Assembly: GCF_036226525.1 (NCBI RefSeq)
Contig: NZ_CP108487.1
Location: forward strand, 5,394,001-5,458,000
DNA length: 64,000 bases
Direction: 5' to 3'
Source of the DNA: Kribbella sp. NBC_01245
Lineage (GTDB): Bacteria > Actinomycetota > Actinomycetes > Propionibacteriales > Kribbellaceae
Part shown: positions 48,444-56,868 of the stretch, in pieces
Numbering within the stretch: position 1 is the first letter of the stretch
Layout of the letters: each line of letters starts with the position of its first letter
Translations under genes and position numbers: made by a program
Notes under the pieces: model-generated
Seen by the model: only the letters and a program-made list of their open reading frames with translations
What the model was told of the DNA's origin: nothing
The model's database searches: none

Positions 48444-48884
48444 ATGAGCTCGTCGACGTACCGGATGCGACCGGACCGCTTCCTCGGCATTCTCGCGGTC
48501 GGTCTGATCATCCTCGGTGTGGCCGCGATCCTCTGGGCCTTCAACCCCCCGGACTCGCTGGTCTCCGTGCTGGTCGCGCTCGGCGGCCTGGTGGTGCTGA
48601 CCGGGCTCTGGGTGCTGGCCCGGCCGCCGGTGCTGCTCAAGCTCGGCAAGGACTCGATCGAGGTGCGCGGGGTCAAGACCGCCTGGATGGATATCAAGAC
48701 CGTGGATCTGGTCGCGACCACCCAGGGCGAGGCCGTCGCGCTGCGGACGAAGCGTCCCGATGACACCACGCTGATCCCGTTGCGCTGGCTGCCGCCCGGC
48801 CGGCAGGAGCCGCTGCAGACCGACCTCCGGGACCGGCTGAACGCGGCCCACGGTTACACGATTTGGGACGGCCGGGCGGAATGA
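48444..48884 (+). CDS. Membrane-anchored PH-like protein (146 aa)
   Basis: A 146-residue protein. Two membrane helices (FLGILAVGLIILGVAAILWAF, SVLVALGGLVVLTGLWVL) precede a small beta domain (VLLKLGKDSIEVRGVKTAWMDIKTVDLVATT). The arrangement matches the bacterial PH-domain protein at 6927. ATG 48444 follows TGGATG-type context with weak ribosome-binding sequence. 44 bp after the LCP gene, so possibly the same transcript. Function unknown. Confidence 0.65.
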   Translation: MSSSTYRMRPDRFLGILAVGLIILGVAAILWAFNPPDSLVSVLVALGGLVVLTGLWVLARPPVLLKLGKDSIEVRGVKTAWMDIKTVDLVATTQGEAVALRTKRPDDTTLIPLRWLPPGRQEPLQTDLRDRLNAAHGYTIWDGRAE

Positions 48885-48939
48885 GCTCCGCCGAAATAAG
48901 GTGACGTGTAACCGCTTGCCCTGACCTGAGGAGTCACCG

Positions 48940-49905
48940 GTGCCACTCGCTTTTGATCTGCCGTTCGAGGCCCTCCAGACGTACCAGGGCACCAACCCCC
49001 GCCCCGACGACTTCGACGAGTACTGGGCCAAGGCCCTGGCCGAGCTGGCCGGTGTCGACGCCGAGGTCGAACTGGTGCCGGCCGAGTTCACCGTGCCGTT
49101 CGCGCGGACCGAGCACCTCTACTTCACCGGCACCGGCGGCGCCCGCGTGCATGCCAAGGTGGTCCGCCCACTGACCACCGACGGCCCGGCGCCGGCCGTG
49201 TTGATGTTCCACGGGTACGGCGGGGAGTCGCCGAAGTGGACCGATCTGCTGGGTTATGCGGCCCGCGGGTTCACCATCGCCGCGCTGGATGTCCGCGAGC
49301 AGGTCGGGTACGTCGACAACCTGCCGCGCGGCAGTGCGTTCAACCTCAAGCACCACGTGGTCGACGGCCTCGACGCCGGGCCCGAGCACTTGCTCTACCG
49401 GCACGTCTTCCTCGACACGCGCAGGCTGTTCGACATCGTCAGCGATTTCGAAGAGGTCGACCCGGATCGCGTCGCCACCACCGGCTGGAGCCAGGGCGGC
49501 GGCCTCAGCCTGGTCGCGGCAGCGCTCGCGCCGCAGGTCAAGCTGGCCGCGACCGTCTTCCCGTTCCTGTGCGACTACCAGCGCGCGTGGGAGATGAGCC
49601 TGGAGAAGGCGCCGTACGACGAGATCACCACCTGGTTCAAGAAGCGCGACCCGCAGCACCTGCGCGAGCGGGAGGTCTTCACCCGGTTGGGGTACGTCGA
49701 CGTCCAGCACCTGGCCGCGCGAATCCAGGGCCGGGTGGAGATGTTCGTCGGCCTCGAGGACAAGACGTGCCCGCCGTCGACCCAGTTCGCGGCGTACAAC
49801 AGGATCACCGCGCCGAAGAACCTGCACATCTACCCCGACTTCGGCCACGACGACCTGCCGGGCGCGATGGACCGGATCTACACGCTCATTGGCGAAGGGT
49901 TGTAA
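48940..49905 (+). CDS. Acetylxylan esterase / cephalosporin-C deacetylase family hydrolase
   Basis: A 321-residue alpha/beta hydrolase of carbohydrate esterase family 7 type. The start FDLPFEALQTYQGTNPRPDDFDEYW is diagnostic. The oxyanion region is LMFHGYGGESP, the nucleophile Ser is in TTGWSQGGGLSL, Asp is in FVGLEDKTCPP, and His is in YPDFGHDDLPG. No signal peptide, so it is cytoplasmic, where it would deacetylate imported xylo-oligosaccharides or small acetyl esters. GTG 48940 with GAGGAG upstream. The MBL gene starts immediately after its stop. Confidence 0.92.
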   Translation: MPLAFDLPFEALQTYQGTNPRPDDFDEYWAKALAELAGVDAEVELVPAEFTVPFARTEHLYFTGTGGARVHAKVVRPLTTDGPAPAVLMFHGYGGESPKWTDLLGYAARGFTIAALDVREQVGYVDNLPRGSAFNLKHHVVDGLDAGPEHLLYRHVFLDTRRLFDIVSDFEEVDPDRVATTGWSQGGGLSLVAAALAPQVKLAATVFPFLCDYQRAWEMSLEKAPYDEITTWFKKRDPQHLREREVFTRLGYVDVQHLAARIQGRVEMFVGLEDKTCPPSTQFAAYNRITAPKNLHIYPDFGHDDLPGAMDRIYTLIGEGL

Positions 49906-50640
49906 GTGTTCAGGCTGACCGTGTTGGGGACGGCCGCGCCTTATCCCCAGCCGGATCGGCCGTGCGCGGGCTATCTGCTGCGGACCGACGCGGCGAAGGT
50001 GTGGGTCGACGCAGGCCCGGGTTCGATGGCGAACCTGCTCAAGCATGTACGGCTCGAGGAGCTCGACGCGATCTGGTTGTCCCACTTGCATGCCGATCAC
50101 ACGCTGGACCTGATCAACGCGTACTACGCGCTCTTGTTCGGCCACTTGCCGAAGGTGGCGCCGATCCCGGTCTACGCGCCTGCGGGGATGGCCGACAAGG
50201 TCGACGGGTTCTTCCTGGCGAAAGGCGTCGCGGACGCCGTACTCGAGCTGCGCGAGTTGTCGGACGGTCACGAGGTGACGTTCAAAGACCTCACGCTGTT
50301 GAGCAAGGCGGTCGAGCACGGCTGCGAGGCGTACGGCCTGCGCGCGACGGCGGATGGCCGCGCGCTGGTCTATTCGGGGGATTGCGCGCCATCACCTGGG
50401 CTCGACGAATTGGCCGCACGGGCCGACGTACTGCTGTGTGAGGCGGACGTGGATCAGCCGTCCGAGGTGCACCACACCCCGGAGGACGCGGGGGCATTGG
50501 CTCGCCGGGCCGACGTGGGGCGACTCGTGGTCACTCACGTCGGCCCGGCGCTCGATCGCTTCGAGGCAACGGATCGGGCTGCCGCCGTCTTCGGTGGTCC
50601 CACCTTGACCGCCGTCGAAAACGAAAGCCTCACCGTCTAA
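49906..50640 (+). CDS. MBL-fold metallo-hydrolase (RNase Z-like subgroup)
   Basis: A 244-residue metallo-beta-lactamase-fold protein. The metal motif is SHLHADHTLDL (HxHxDH), preceded by the strand WVDAGPGSMANLL, with later ligands in KAVEHGCEAYG, LVYSGDCAPSPG and VVTHVGPAL. The GLGTAAPYP-type start (LTVLGTAAPYPQPDRPCAG) is typical of RNase Z/arylsulfatase-like MBLs. It is encoded one base after the esterase stop and convergent, with a 4-nt overlap, with the HIRAN gene. Substrate unknown. Confidence 0.9.
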   Translation: MFRLTVLGTAAPYPQPDRPCAGYLLRTDAAKVWVDAGPGSMANLLKHVRLEELDAIWLSHLHADHTLDLINAYYALLFGHLPKVAPIPVYAPAGMADKVDGFFLAKGVADAVLELRELSDGHEVTFKDLTLLSKAVEHGCEAYGLRATADGRALVYSGDCAPSPGLDELAARADVLLCEADVDQPSEVHHTPEDAGALARRADVGRLVVTHVGPALDRFEATDRAAAVFGGPTLTAVENESLTV

Positions 50641-51497
50641 TTAGCCTCTTTGCCTATCCAGTAGTGCCATCCCGGGGCGGCGACTGGCGACCGGGTCAGA
50701 CCGTCCGGCCAGGTGGCCGGCAGGTCATGACTCCGGGCCGCGTAGAGAATCACCTCCGAGACCAGCCGGTCCCCGCGGACGATGACCCGGGCGGCGGTTT
50801 CCGCCCGCATGTCGGCGAGGTAGTGGATGGCGGGCAGGAAGTCGTGGCTCAACTTGGGGCTGAGCCGGCCGACCGGTTCGTCGTCGATCCGCACCTCGAC
50901 GACCATCTTGGGCCGCTCATCCCCTTCCTCCTCAACGGCGTGCAGCGTGGCATAAGCCCAGCACTCGCCCTCGGGGCGGAACAACGGCGCGAGCACGTCG
51001 GCGTGGTCCCCGCTGCCGGAGACCGCCACGCCACCTCCCGACGGCAACAGCTGGTAGCCGCCGGGAGGTGGCAGGTTGACCGGTACGAGCATGTGCGGTT
51101 GGCCCAGCGCGATCGCCACACTGGCATGGAAATCGGTCGACTCGGAGTTCTTGTGCTCCCAGTCGGCCGGCGCCCATTCACTGACCCAGATGTGGCAGGG
51201 CACCCGCGGTTGCAGGCCCTGCGCGACCAGTTCGGTCAGCGCCGCGTGGTAGCGGTGCGCGTCCTCTCTCGGCAGGTAGCCGACCACCTGATCGTGAACC
51301 CGCACGGCGATCGCCCGCGGGTCGAAGCGGTTATAGGGTTCCGGGACGAGTTCCGCCTCGGTGTCCAGATCTGCGCCTCGCGCCGGGATGGGGTCCGGAA
51401 ACAGACCCCGGATCGCTTGTTCGTGCGCCGCCTCTCGCACGACCTCCTGACCACACCACAGCGCATCGCCCCACAGATCGAACGGAATCGATTTCAT
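50637..51497 (-). CDS. HIRAN-domain protein
   Basis: A 286-residue protein. The first third fits a HIRAN domain (GQEVVREAAHEQAIRGLF, then AELVPEPYNRFDPRAIAVRV, VVGYLPREDAHRYHAAL), a fold that binds ssDNA ends in HLTF-type helicases. A second, weaker HIRAN-like unit (WAYATLHAVEEEG, VEVRIDDEPVGRLSPKLSHDFLP) follows. No helicase or nuclease is attached. A role in DNA repair or sensing is inference from the domain only. The Trp/Pro-rich tail ends GWHYWIGKEAN. Divergent from ilvA. Confidence 0.75.
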   Translation of the reverse strand: MKSIPFDLWGDALWCGQEVVREAAHEQAIRGLFPDPIPARGADLDTEAELVPEPYNRFDPRAIAVRVHDQVVGYLPREDAHRYHAALTELVAQGLQPRVPCHIWVSEWAPADWEHKNSESTDFHASVAIALGQPHMLVPVNLPPPGGYQLLPSGGGVAVSGSGDHADVLAPLFRPEGECWAYATLHAVEEEGDERPKMVVEVRIDDEPVGRLSPKLSHDFLPAIHYLADMRAETAARVIVRGDRLVSEVILYAARSHDLPATWPDGLTRSPVAAPGWHYWIGKEAN

Positions 51498-51652
51498 ACT
51501 GCCCCCAAATCCAGCCCCCGTTGGCCGGTTGTACCCGGCACATCCGATCCAGGCGGCTGGTCGTTACACCGGGTGAGCGTATGAAAACTAGACTCCCCAC
51601 ACACGTTGGTGTTCATGCCTACGGATCCGAGCTGATGCGGATTAGTTTTCCG

Positions 51653-51688
51653 AAGTGCTTCATTTTCGGAGCAAGTGATTCATTGTCG
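51653..51688 (+). promoter_or_regulatory. Direct repeats before ilvA (operator candidate)
   Basis: AAGTGCTTCATTTTCG (51653-51668) and AAGTGATTCATTGTCG (51673-51688) match at 14 of 16 positions with a 20-bp period, about two helical turns. They end directly at the GAAGGTG ribosome-binding site. Position and AT-richness suggest a repressor site or a leader element. Confidence 0.5.
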
Positions 51689-51699
51689 AAGAAGGTGTC

Positions 51700-52971
51700 A
51701 TGGCGAGCAGCAGTCCCCTGACCGAGCGGACGGTCGATGTGGAAGCGGTCGAGGCCGCGGTACGACGACTGGACGGAGTCGCGGTCCGGACCCCCTTACA
51801 GGCCAACCTCCGGCTGTCGGAACAGACCGGCGCCGAGATCTGGCTGAAGCGCGAAGACCTGCAGATCGGCCGTTCGTACAAGCTGCGCGGGGCGTACAAC
51901 CTGATCGCCCAGCTGGACGAAAAGGCCAAGGCCGCGGGCGTGATCTGCGCCAGCGCGGGCAATCACGGCCAAGGCCTCGCGTACTCGTGCCACATCCTCG
52001 GTGTGCACGGACGCGTCTTCGTGCCGCGGACAACGCCACGCCAGAAGCGGGATCGCATCGCCGCGCTCGGTGGCCCGCAGGTCGAGGTGATCGTCACCGG
52101 CGACACGTACGACGACGCAGCCGCCGCCGCACTGGCCGAATCCACGGCGACTGGCGCCACGCTGGTCCCGGCGTTCGACGACCCTAGAACCGTCGCAGGG
52201 CAAGGCACAGTGGCCGTAGAACTTGTGGAGCAGCTAGGCCGCGCCCCCGACGTACTGGTGGTTCCTGTCGGCGGTGGCGGCCTGATCGCTGGTATGACGA
52301 CGTGGCTGGCTTCTCGTCATCCAAACGTTCGCGTGATCGGTGTAGAGCCTGAAGGCGCTGCGAGTATGGCTGCGGCTCTTGAAGCCGGTAAGCCGGTAAC
52401 GCTTGACCACTTGGACAGCTTTGTCGATGGAGCCGCAGTACGACGTGTTGGCGACGTGACGCTGCCACTGGTCGCTGCAGCGGGTGTGACGATGACTGCC
52501 GTCCCGGAAGGCCTTGTCTGCTCAGAGATGCTTGAGCTCTACCAGACGGATGGGTTGATCGCTGAGCCTGCAGGCGCTCTGGCGACCGCGGCGCTCAGCT
52601 ACGGGATCGACGTACGGCCAGGGGAAACGGTGGTCTGCCTGCTCTCTGGCGGCAACAACGACGTCAGCCGGTATGGGGAGATCGTCGAGCGATCCCTCGT
52701 CTACGAAGGCCTGAAGCACTACTTCCTGGTGACGTTCCCTCAGGAGCCTGGGGCTTTGCGGCAGTTCCTGGATCAGGTACTGGGGCCTGACGACGACATC
52801 GCGCTCTTCGAGTACGTCAAGCGGAACAACCGCGAGACCGGTGTCGCCTTGGTCGGTATCGAGATCGGGCGGGCAGAGGATTTGGCGGGGTTGCTCGATC
52901 GGATGAAGGCCGCGCCGTTGGATATCGAGCGGATCAAGCCTGATAGCGCGGAGTTCCGGTATTTGATCTGA
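51700..52971 (+). CDS. ilvA: Threonine ammonia-lyase (biosynthetic-type)
   Basis: A 423-residue fold-type II PLP enzyme that deaminates threonine to 2-oxobutyrate, the first step to isoleucine. The Schiff-base Lys is in IGRSYKLRGAYN (about 61), the Asn loop is SAGNHGQGLAYSC (about 86) and the glycine loop is VPVGGGGLIAGM (about 190). The catalytic domain is followed by a single C-terminal ACT-like regulatory domain (about 345-423, HYFLVTFPQEPGALRQFLDQVLG), typical of the shorter actinobacterial IlvA with isoleucine feedback. ATG 51700 has GAAGGTG upstream. A second dehydratase without the regulatory domain is at 35219. Confidence 0.95.
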   Translation: MASSSPLTERTVDVEAVEAAVRRLDGVAVRTPLQANLRLSEQTGAEIWLKREDLQIGRSYKLRGAYNLIAQLDEKAKAAGVICASAGNHGQGLAYSCHILGVHGRVFVPRTTPRQKRDRIAALGGPQVEVIVTGDTYDDAAAAALAESTATGATLVPAFDDPRTVAGQGTVAVELVEQLGRAPDVLVVPVGGGGLIAGMTTWLASRHPNVRVIGVEPEGAASMAAALEAGKPVTLDHLDSFVDGAAVRRVGDVTLPLVAAAGVTMTAVPEGLVCSEMLELYQTDGLIAEPAGALATAALSYGIDVRPGETVVCLLSGGNNDVSRYGEIVERSLVYEGLKHYFLVTFPQEPGALRQFLDQVLGPDDDIALFEYVKRNNRETGVALVGIEIGRAEDLAGLLDRMKAAPLDIERIKPDSAEFRYLI

Positions 52972-53051
52972 CGTTCTTGGCGCTTTAAGACTCTCTGAAG
53001 CCTTGTCCGGACGATGGGTATAAGAACATCGTGGGGACTGGGGGAATTGAG

Positions 53052-53654
53052 ATGAGGGTAGAACGATCATTCGGCGCCATGGTCGCGACTTTGGCGGTTA
53101 CTGCTGTGCTGGCCGCTTGCGGCGGGCCGGTGGTGGGCTCCGGCGCGGGCTCAGGCTCGGGCTCGGACTCTAGCTCTAGCGGGGATGGCGGGTCTGAGAA
53201 TCGCGATCAGGGCGGCCCTGGGGTGGGTGCGCCGCGGGACAAGGACGGTAAGGCGCCGAAGCCGCCGATCAAGGTGACTACGACCAGGTTCACGCAGGGG
53301 CGTCCTATCAATGACGTCGTGCGCGAACTGGAGGAGTCGGTCCGGAAGCAGTGCGGTGATGGCACGTTGTGCGTGACGATCACGGTCGAGAACTCGGCGC
53401 CGGATTGGGAAGACTGCGAGTTCCACTCCTCGCGGCCCGATGAGGGCGGGACCGTGAAGCGAGGCGGCGAGATTGTCCTGGTCGCCGGCACCTCGCCGTG
53501 CGAAACCCCTTCGCCCGAGCCTTCGCCCTCGCCTTCGTCGTCACCGGAGGAATCCCCTTCGCCTTCGCCCGAGGAATCCCCGTCGCCCGAGGAGTCGCCT
53601 TCCCCGGAGGAGTCGCCCGCTCCGGAAGAGGCACCAAGTGAGGGTGGGCAATGA
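53052..53654 (+). CDS. Lipoprotein with Ser/Gly and Pro-Ser-Glu repeats (200 aa)
   Basis: A 200-residue exported lipoprotein. The lipobox VLAACGG puts the lipid Cys near residue 23. A Ser/Gly/Asp-rich spacer follows, then a small folded domain (about 75-150) with two or more Cys (KQCGDGTLCVTITVENSAP, DWEDCEFHSS) resembling a PASTA-like module. The C-terminal third is repeats of the type SPEESP/PSP. Overlaps the next gene by 4 nt, suggesting a joint role at the cell envelope. No exact family assigned. Confidence 0.75.
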   Translation: MRVERSFGAMVATLAVTAVLAACGGPVVGSGAGSGSGSDSSSSGDGGSENRDQGGPGVGAPRDKDGKAPKPPIKVTTTRFTQGRPINDVVRELEESVRKQCGDGTLCVTITVENSAPDWEDCEFHSSRPDEGGTVKRGGEIVLVAGTSPCETPSPEPSPSPSSSPEESPSPSPEESPSPEESPSPEESPAPEEAPSEGGQ

Positions 53655-54742
53655 CCGCCGTCGAGCCGAAGCCTGGGAGCGCTGACGCCGCTGGGGCCAA
53701 TGGAGCCGCCGGAACCGAGGATGGTTCCGGCGGCTCAGCGCGCTCAGGGGAGACGGCGCTGCCGACGGCGACGTTTTCGGTGGGCCTGCCGCAGGTGGCG
53801 AGGCTGTTCGGCACGGTGATCGCGCCGACGACCTTGCTGACCGCGCTGCTGTTCTGGTTCGGGTGGCAACGGGGGTTCTGGTTCTACGACTACTTCGGCG
53901 TCGACACGTCGCTGCTCGGGCTCACGACGGTGGACTACCTGGTGCTCAGCGTGGACGGTCTGTTCATACCAATGGTGGTACTCGCGTGCTTGGTGCTGCT
54001 GGCGATTTGGGGCCGTCCGCTGGTACGACGCCAGACCTCGATCGGCCCGCCCGTACTCCTGATCTGCGGGTCGATCCTGACCTCGCTCGGCCTGATCGCC
54101 ATGTTCGTCGAACCCCTTCGCAACGTGATCGAACTAGCCGCCCCCCTCAGCCTCGCCGCGGGCGTCCTACTCCTGTCCTACGCCAACCACCTCCGCCGCG
54201 CCCCCTTCGAAACCGCCCCCGACCCCGTCACCGATTCCCACCCCGGCAGCGCGTCCAGGGCGGATGGCGAGGCCGGCGCAGAGGCCGGGGCGGAGGGCCA
54301 GGGCGGCGCGGGGATCAGGGCGGGGGGCCGGGCCGGGGGCGAGGAGTTGAGTCCGCGGCGGATGGCCGAGTGGGCGGGCGTGTTCGCCCTGGTCGGCATC
54401 TGCCTGTTCTGGGCCACGAACGACTACTCGTCAGCGGTGGGCCGCACGCGGGCGGAGCAGTTCGTCGGCGAGCTGCCGACGGTCCCGAACGCCGTCGTCT
54501 ACAGCACCGGCGAGCTCAACCTCGGCGGCCGCGGCGTCATCGAAACGGCCTGCACGGGCTCCAAGGCGCTCTACGCCTTCCGGTACGACGGCCTGAAACT
54601 CGTACTCCAGTCCAACGACCAGTACCTGCTACTCCCGGCCGCCTGGACCCCGGCAGACGGCATCGCCGTACTCCTCCCCCGCAACGACAACGTCCGCCTC
54701 GAGCTCTATCGCGGCACCCCTCACCCCACCCCAACCTGCTGA
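53651..54742 (+). CDS. Multi-span membrane protein (363 aa), unknown
   Basis: A 363-residue protein. The low-complexity cytoplasmic start (Ala/Gly/Ser/Glu) is followed by about five membrane helices (FGTVIAPTTLLTALLFWFGW, VLSVDGLFIPMVVLACLVLLAIWG, VLLICGSILTSLGLIAMFV, LAAPLSLAAGVLLLSYA, then WAGVFALVGICLFWATNDY). Between the last two lies an Ala/Gly/Glu-rich loop (about 195-235). The extracytoplasmic end has a conserved-looking VVYSTGELNLGGRGVIETACTG. ATGA overlap with the lipoprotein. Not recognised. Confidence 0.7.
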   Translation: MTAVEPKPGSADAAGANGAAGTEDGSGGSARSGETALPTATFSVGLPQVARLFGTVIAPTTLLTALLFWFGWQRGFWFYDYFGVDTSLLGLTTVDYLVLSVDGLFIPMVVLACLVLLAIWGRPLVRRQTSIGPPVLLICGSILTSLGLIAMFVEPLRNVIELAAPLSLAAGVLLLSYANHLRRAPFETAPDPVTDSHPGSASRADGEAGAEAGAEGQGGAGIRAGGRAGGEELSPRRMAEWAGVFALVGICLFWATNDYSSAVGRTRAEQFVGELPTVPNAVVYSTGELNLGGRGVIETACTGSKALYAFRYDGLKLVLQSNDQYLLLPAAWTPADGIAVLLPRNDNVRLELYRGTPHPTPTC

Positions 54743-54796
54743 CCACGCCCTCCCCTAGCGCTCACACCCTCCCTGGCGCTCACCCCTCCGTGGTGT

Positions 54797-54855
54797 TCAT
54801 CGGTCCGAATACGGCCTGCGTACAGTTTGTATACAAGCCGTATTCGGACCGATGA
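54797..54855. repeat. Family-4 inverted repeat hairpin
   Basis: Perfect 19-bp arms at 54797-54815 (TCATCGGTCCGAATACGGC) and 54837-54855 enclose 21 nt that includes the palindrome TTGTATACAA. It stands 9 nt before the family-1 copy B, so two unrelated long hairpins lie in tandem between the membrane protein gene and the next operon. Confidence 0.9.
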
Positions 54856-54864
54856 GCGCGTGCC

Positions 54865-54967
54865 CTCTTTTTCGTTCATTCGTCGGAATCCGCCCTCGCC
54901 AACCGTCCGCCTGTGCGGGGCGATCCGGCGGATAGAGGGCGGATTCCGACGAATGAACGAAAAAGAG
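54865..54967. repeat. Family-1 long inverted repeat, copy B
   Basis: Perfect 33-bp arms at 54865-54897 and 54935-54967, loop 37 nt. The outer arm reads CTCTTTTTCG, against CTTTGCA and CTTTGCG in copies A and C, and the opposite arm carries the exact complement each time. Located between two plus-strand transcription units. Confidence 0.9.
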
Positions 54968-55037
54968 AGGGTGGAGGATGAGAGGACTCTCATCTGGGGC
55001 TCATCTGGGTCTGGGCGAGGACGTGGAAGGTTGAGGT

Positions 55038-55406
55038 ATGCGATCTCCTCGGATGATCTATCTCGCGGTGGCCGCCGTACTGGTGGTCGCTGGGTTCGCG
55101 CTGACCGACTACATCGCCGATCGGTCGGCGCCGGAGCTCGGCGACGGCGTGGTGCTCGTACCGGCCGGCAATCCGACGACTGGGCCGACCCCGGGGACCA
55201 CCCCCACTCCGACGACACAACCCACGGACCGACCGGGCAGCACGCCGACCGATGGCCAGACTGCGGGGCCGAGTGGCACGCCGACCGATGGCTCGACGGT
55301 GGGGCCGACTAAGCGGCCGAGGGAGGCCGTGCCGGTTTCGCCGCCGCCGGTGCCGACGGCCGGTATTGACGATGACGACGACTCGGACGACATTGACGAC
55401 GACTGA
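55038..55406 (+). CDS. Small membrane-anchored Thr/Pro-rich protein with acidic tail (122 aa)
   Basis: A 122-residue protein. One N-terminal hydrophobic helix (MIYLAVAAVLVVAGFALTDYI) is followed by a Thr/Pro/Gly-rich extracytoplasmic region (TTGPTPGTTPTPTTQPTD) and a tail of Asp residues (IDDDDDSDDIDDD). The kinase gene start lies inside the DNA encoding that Asp-rich tail. Small proteins of this type often precede two-component systems and DUF4956/VTC genes. Function unknown; might buffer metal ions or sense envelope state. Confidence 0.65.
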   Translation: MRSPRMIYLAVAAVLVVAGFALTDYIADRSAPELGDGVVLVPAGNPTTGPTPGTTPTPTTQPTDRPGSTPTDGQTAGPSGTPTDGSTVGPTKRPREAVPVSPPPVPTAGIDDDDDSDDIDDD

Positions 55407-56868
55407 GCCCAAGCCCGGCGACCCACAACCCCAGCCGCAGCCATCCGGTCCGCGGCAGGGGGTTAGTGCGCGGGTGCGGATCATCGGGTGGACGTTGAGT
55501 GTGTTGACGTTGGCCCTCACGGCGCTGGTGTTCCTTACCTGGCAGGCGTTGAGTGCGCGGTCGGACGCGATGGCTGATGCGGAGTTGAGCCATGAGGCGG
55601 AGAAGTTCCGGTTGTTCGCCGGGTCGCCGCAGGCGCAGGGGTTCAGCCGGCCCGAGGAATTGCTCGACCGGTGGATGCAGAGCAATCTGCCCGACACCTC
55701 CGAGGCGTTCTTCAGCGTGCTCAACGGCCGGGCGCATCACCGCAGCCTGTCCGTACCACCCGCACGCCTCGATACCGACGCGGCGTTCGTCGCCCGGATC
55801 GCCGCCACTCCGGGTCCGTCGTACGGCTGGGTGGATAGCAGCGCCGGCCGCGTCCGGTACGCCGTGCTGCCGGTCCGCGTTGGGGATTCACCTGGTACGG
55901 CGGCCTTGGTGGTGCTGGAATTCCGCGACGTGATGGCCAAGCCGCTGGACGATGTCGCGAAGGTCCTCGGTCTGGTGGTGGCCGGCGCTCTGGTGATGTC
56001 GGCCGTGGCGTGCTGGCTGGTCGCGGGCCGGGTGCTCGCGCCGATCCGGCTGGTCCGGAAGACGGCCGAGCAGATCAGCGAGACGGACCTGCGGCAGCGG
56101 ATCGCGGTCGCTGGCAACGACGACGTGGCGCGGCTGGCGCGGACGTTCAACACGATGCTGGATCGGCTCGAGGTCGCGTTCGTCGGGCAGCGGCAGTTCC
56201 TGGACGACGCGGGGCATGAGCTGCGTACGCCGATCACGGTGATCCGGGGACATCTGGAGTTGATGGGCGACGACCCGCAGGACCGGGCGGAGACGACCGC
56301 GCTGGTGCTCGACGAGTTGTCGCGGATGAACCGGATCGTGGACGACTTGTTGCTCCTGGCAAAGAGTGAGCAGCCCGACTTCCTCACGGTCGGCGAGATC
56401 AACCTCACCGATCTCGTCGTCGACGTGGTCGCGAAGGCCCGGCCACTCGCAGATCGGCAATGGCGGGTGGATGAGGCCGCGGACGCGTTCATCACGGCGG
56501 ACGGACAGCGGCTGACGCAGGCGTTGATGCAGTTGGTCGCGAACGCGGTTCGCCATACCGCCGACGGTGATCGCATCGCCGTCGGCTCCCGGGTATTGCC
56601 CGGCCGGGTCGAGCTGTGGGTCGCGGACAACGGCACCGGGGTCGCGCCGGAGGAACGCGAGCGCATCTTCGAGAGATTTGCCCGCGGCAACGATCAGCGC
56701 CGGACCGAGGGCGCCGGTCTCGGACTGGCGATCGTCCGGTCGATCGCGCGGGCGCATGGCGGCGAGATCCGGCTCGCACCACAACAGGGGCCGGGGGCAA
56801 CCTTCGTGCTCGAGCTGCCGACCCAGGCCGTGACACCGGCCGACGACCCGGAATTGGTGAGCCTGTGA
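55372..56868 (+). CDS. Membrane sensor histidine kinase
   Basis: A 498-residue kinase. A Pro/Gln-rich cytoplasmic start leads to membrane helix 1 (about 37-55), an extracytoplasmic sensor (about 56-195), helix 2 (about 198-218), HAMP, then HisKA with phospho-His in DDAGHELRTPITVIRGHLEL (about 283). The ATPase domain has N-box LMQLVANAVRHT, G1 VADNGTGVAP and G2 GAGLGLAIVRS. The partner regulator overlaps it by 4 nt. ATG 55372 lies inside the acidic tail of the upstream ORF; TTG 55390 is another option. Signal unknown. Confidence 0.93.
   Translation: MTTTRTTLTTTEPKPGDPQPQPQPSGPRQGVSARVRIIGWTLSVLTLALTALVFLTWQALSARSDAMADAELSHEAEKFRLFAGSPQAQGFSRPEELLDRWMQSNLPDTSEAFFSVLNGRAHHRSLSVPPARLDTDAAFVARIAATPGPSYGWVDSSAGRVRYAVLPVRVGDSPGTAALVVLEFRDVMAKPLDDVAKVLGLVVAGALVMSAVACWLVAGRVLAPIRLVRKTAEQISETDLRQRIAVAGNDDVARLARTFNTMLDRLEVAFVGQRQFLDDAGHELRTPITVIRGHLELMGDDPQDRAETTALVLDELSRMNRIVDDLLLLAKSEQPDFLTVGEINLTDLVVDVVAKARPLADRQWRVDEAADAFITADGQRLTQALMQLVANAVRHTADGDRIAVGSRVLPGRVELWVADNGTGVAPEERERIFERFARGNDQRRTEGAGLGLAIVRSIARAHGGEIRLAPQQGPGATFVLELPTQAVTPADDPELVSL

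Noticed and set aside
47039..48769. 576-codon minus-strand open frame opposite the LCP gene
   Set aside because: Low-complexity antisense frame; the LCP domain on the plus strand explains the sequence.
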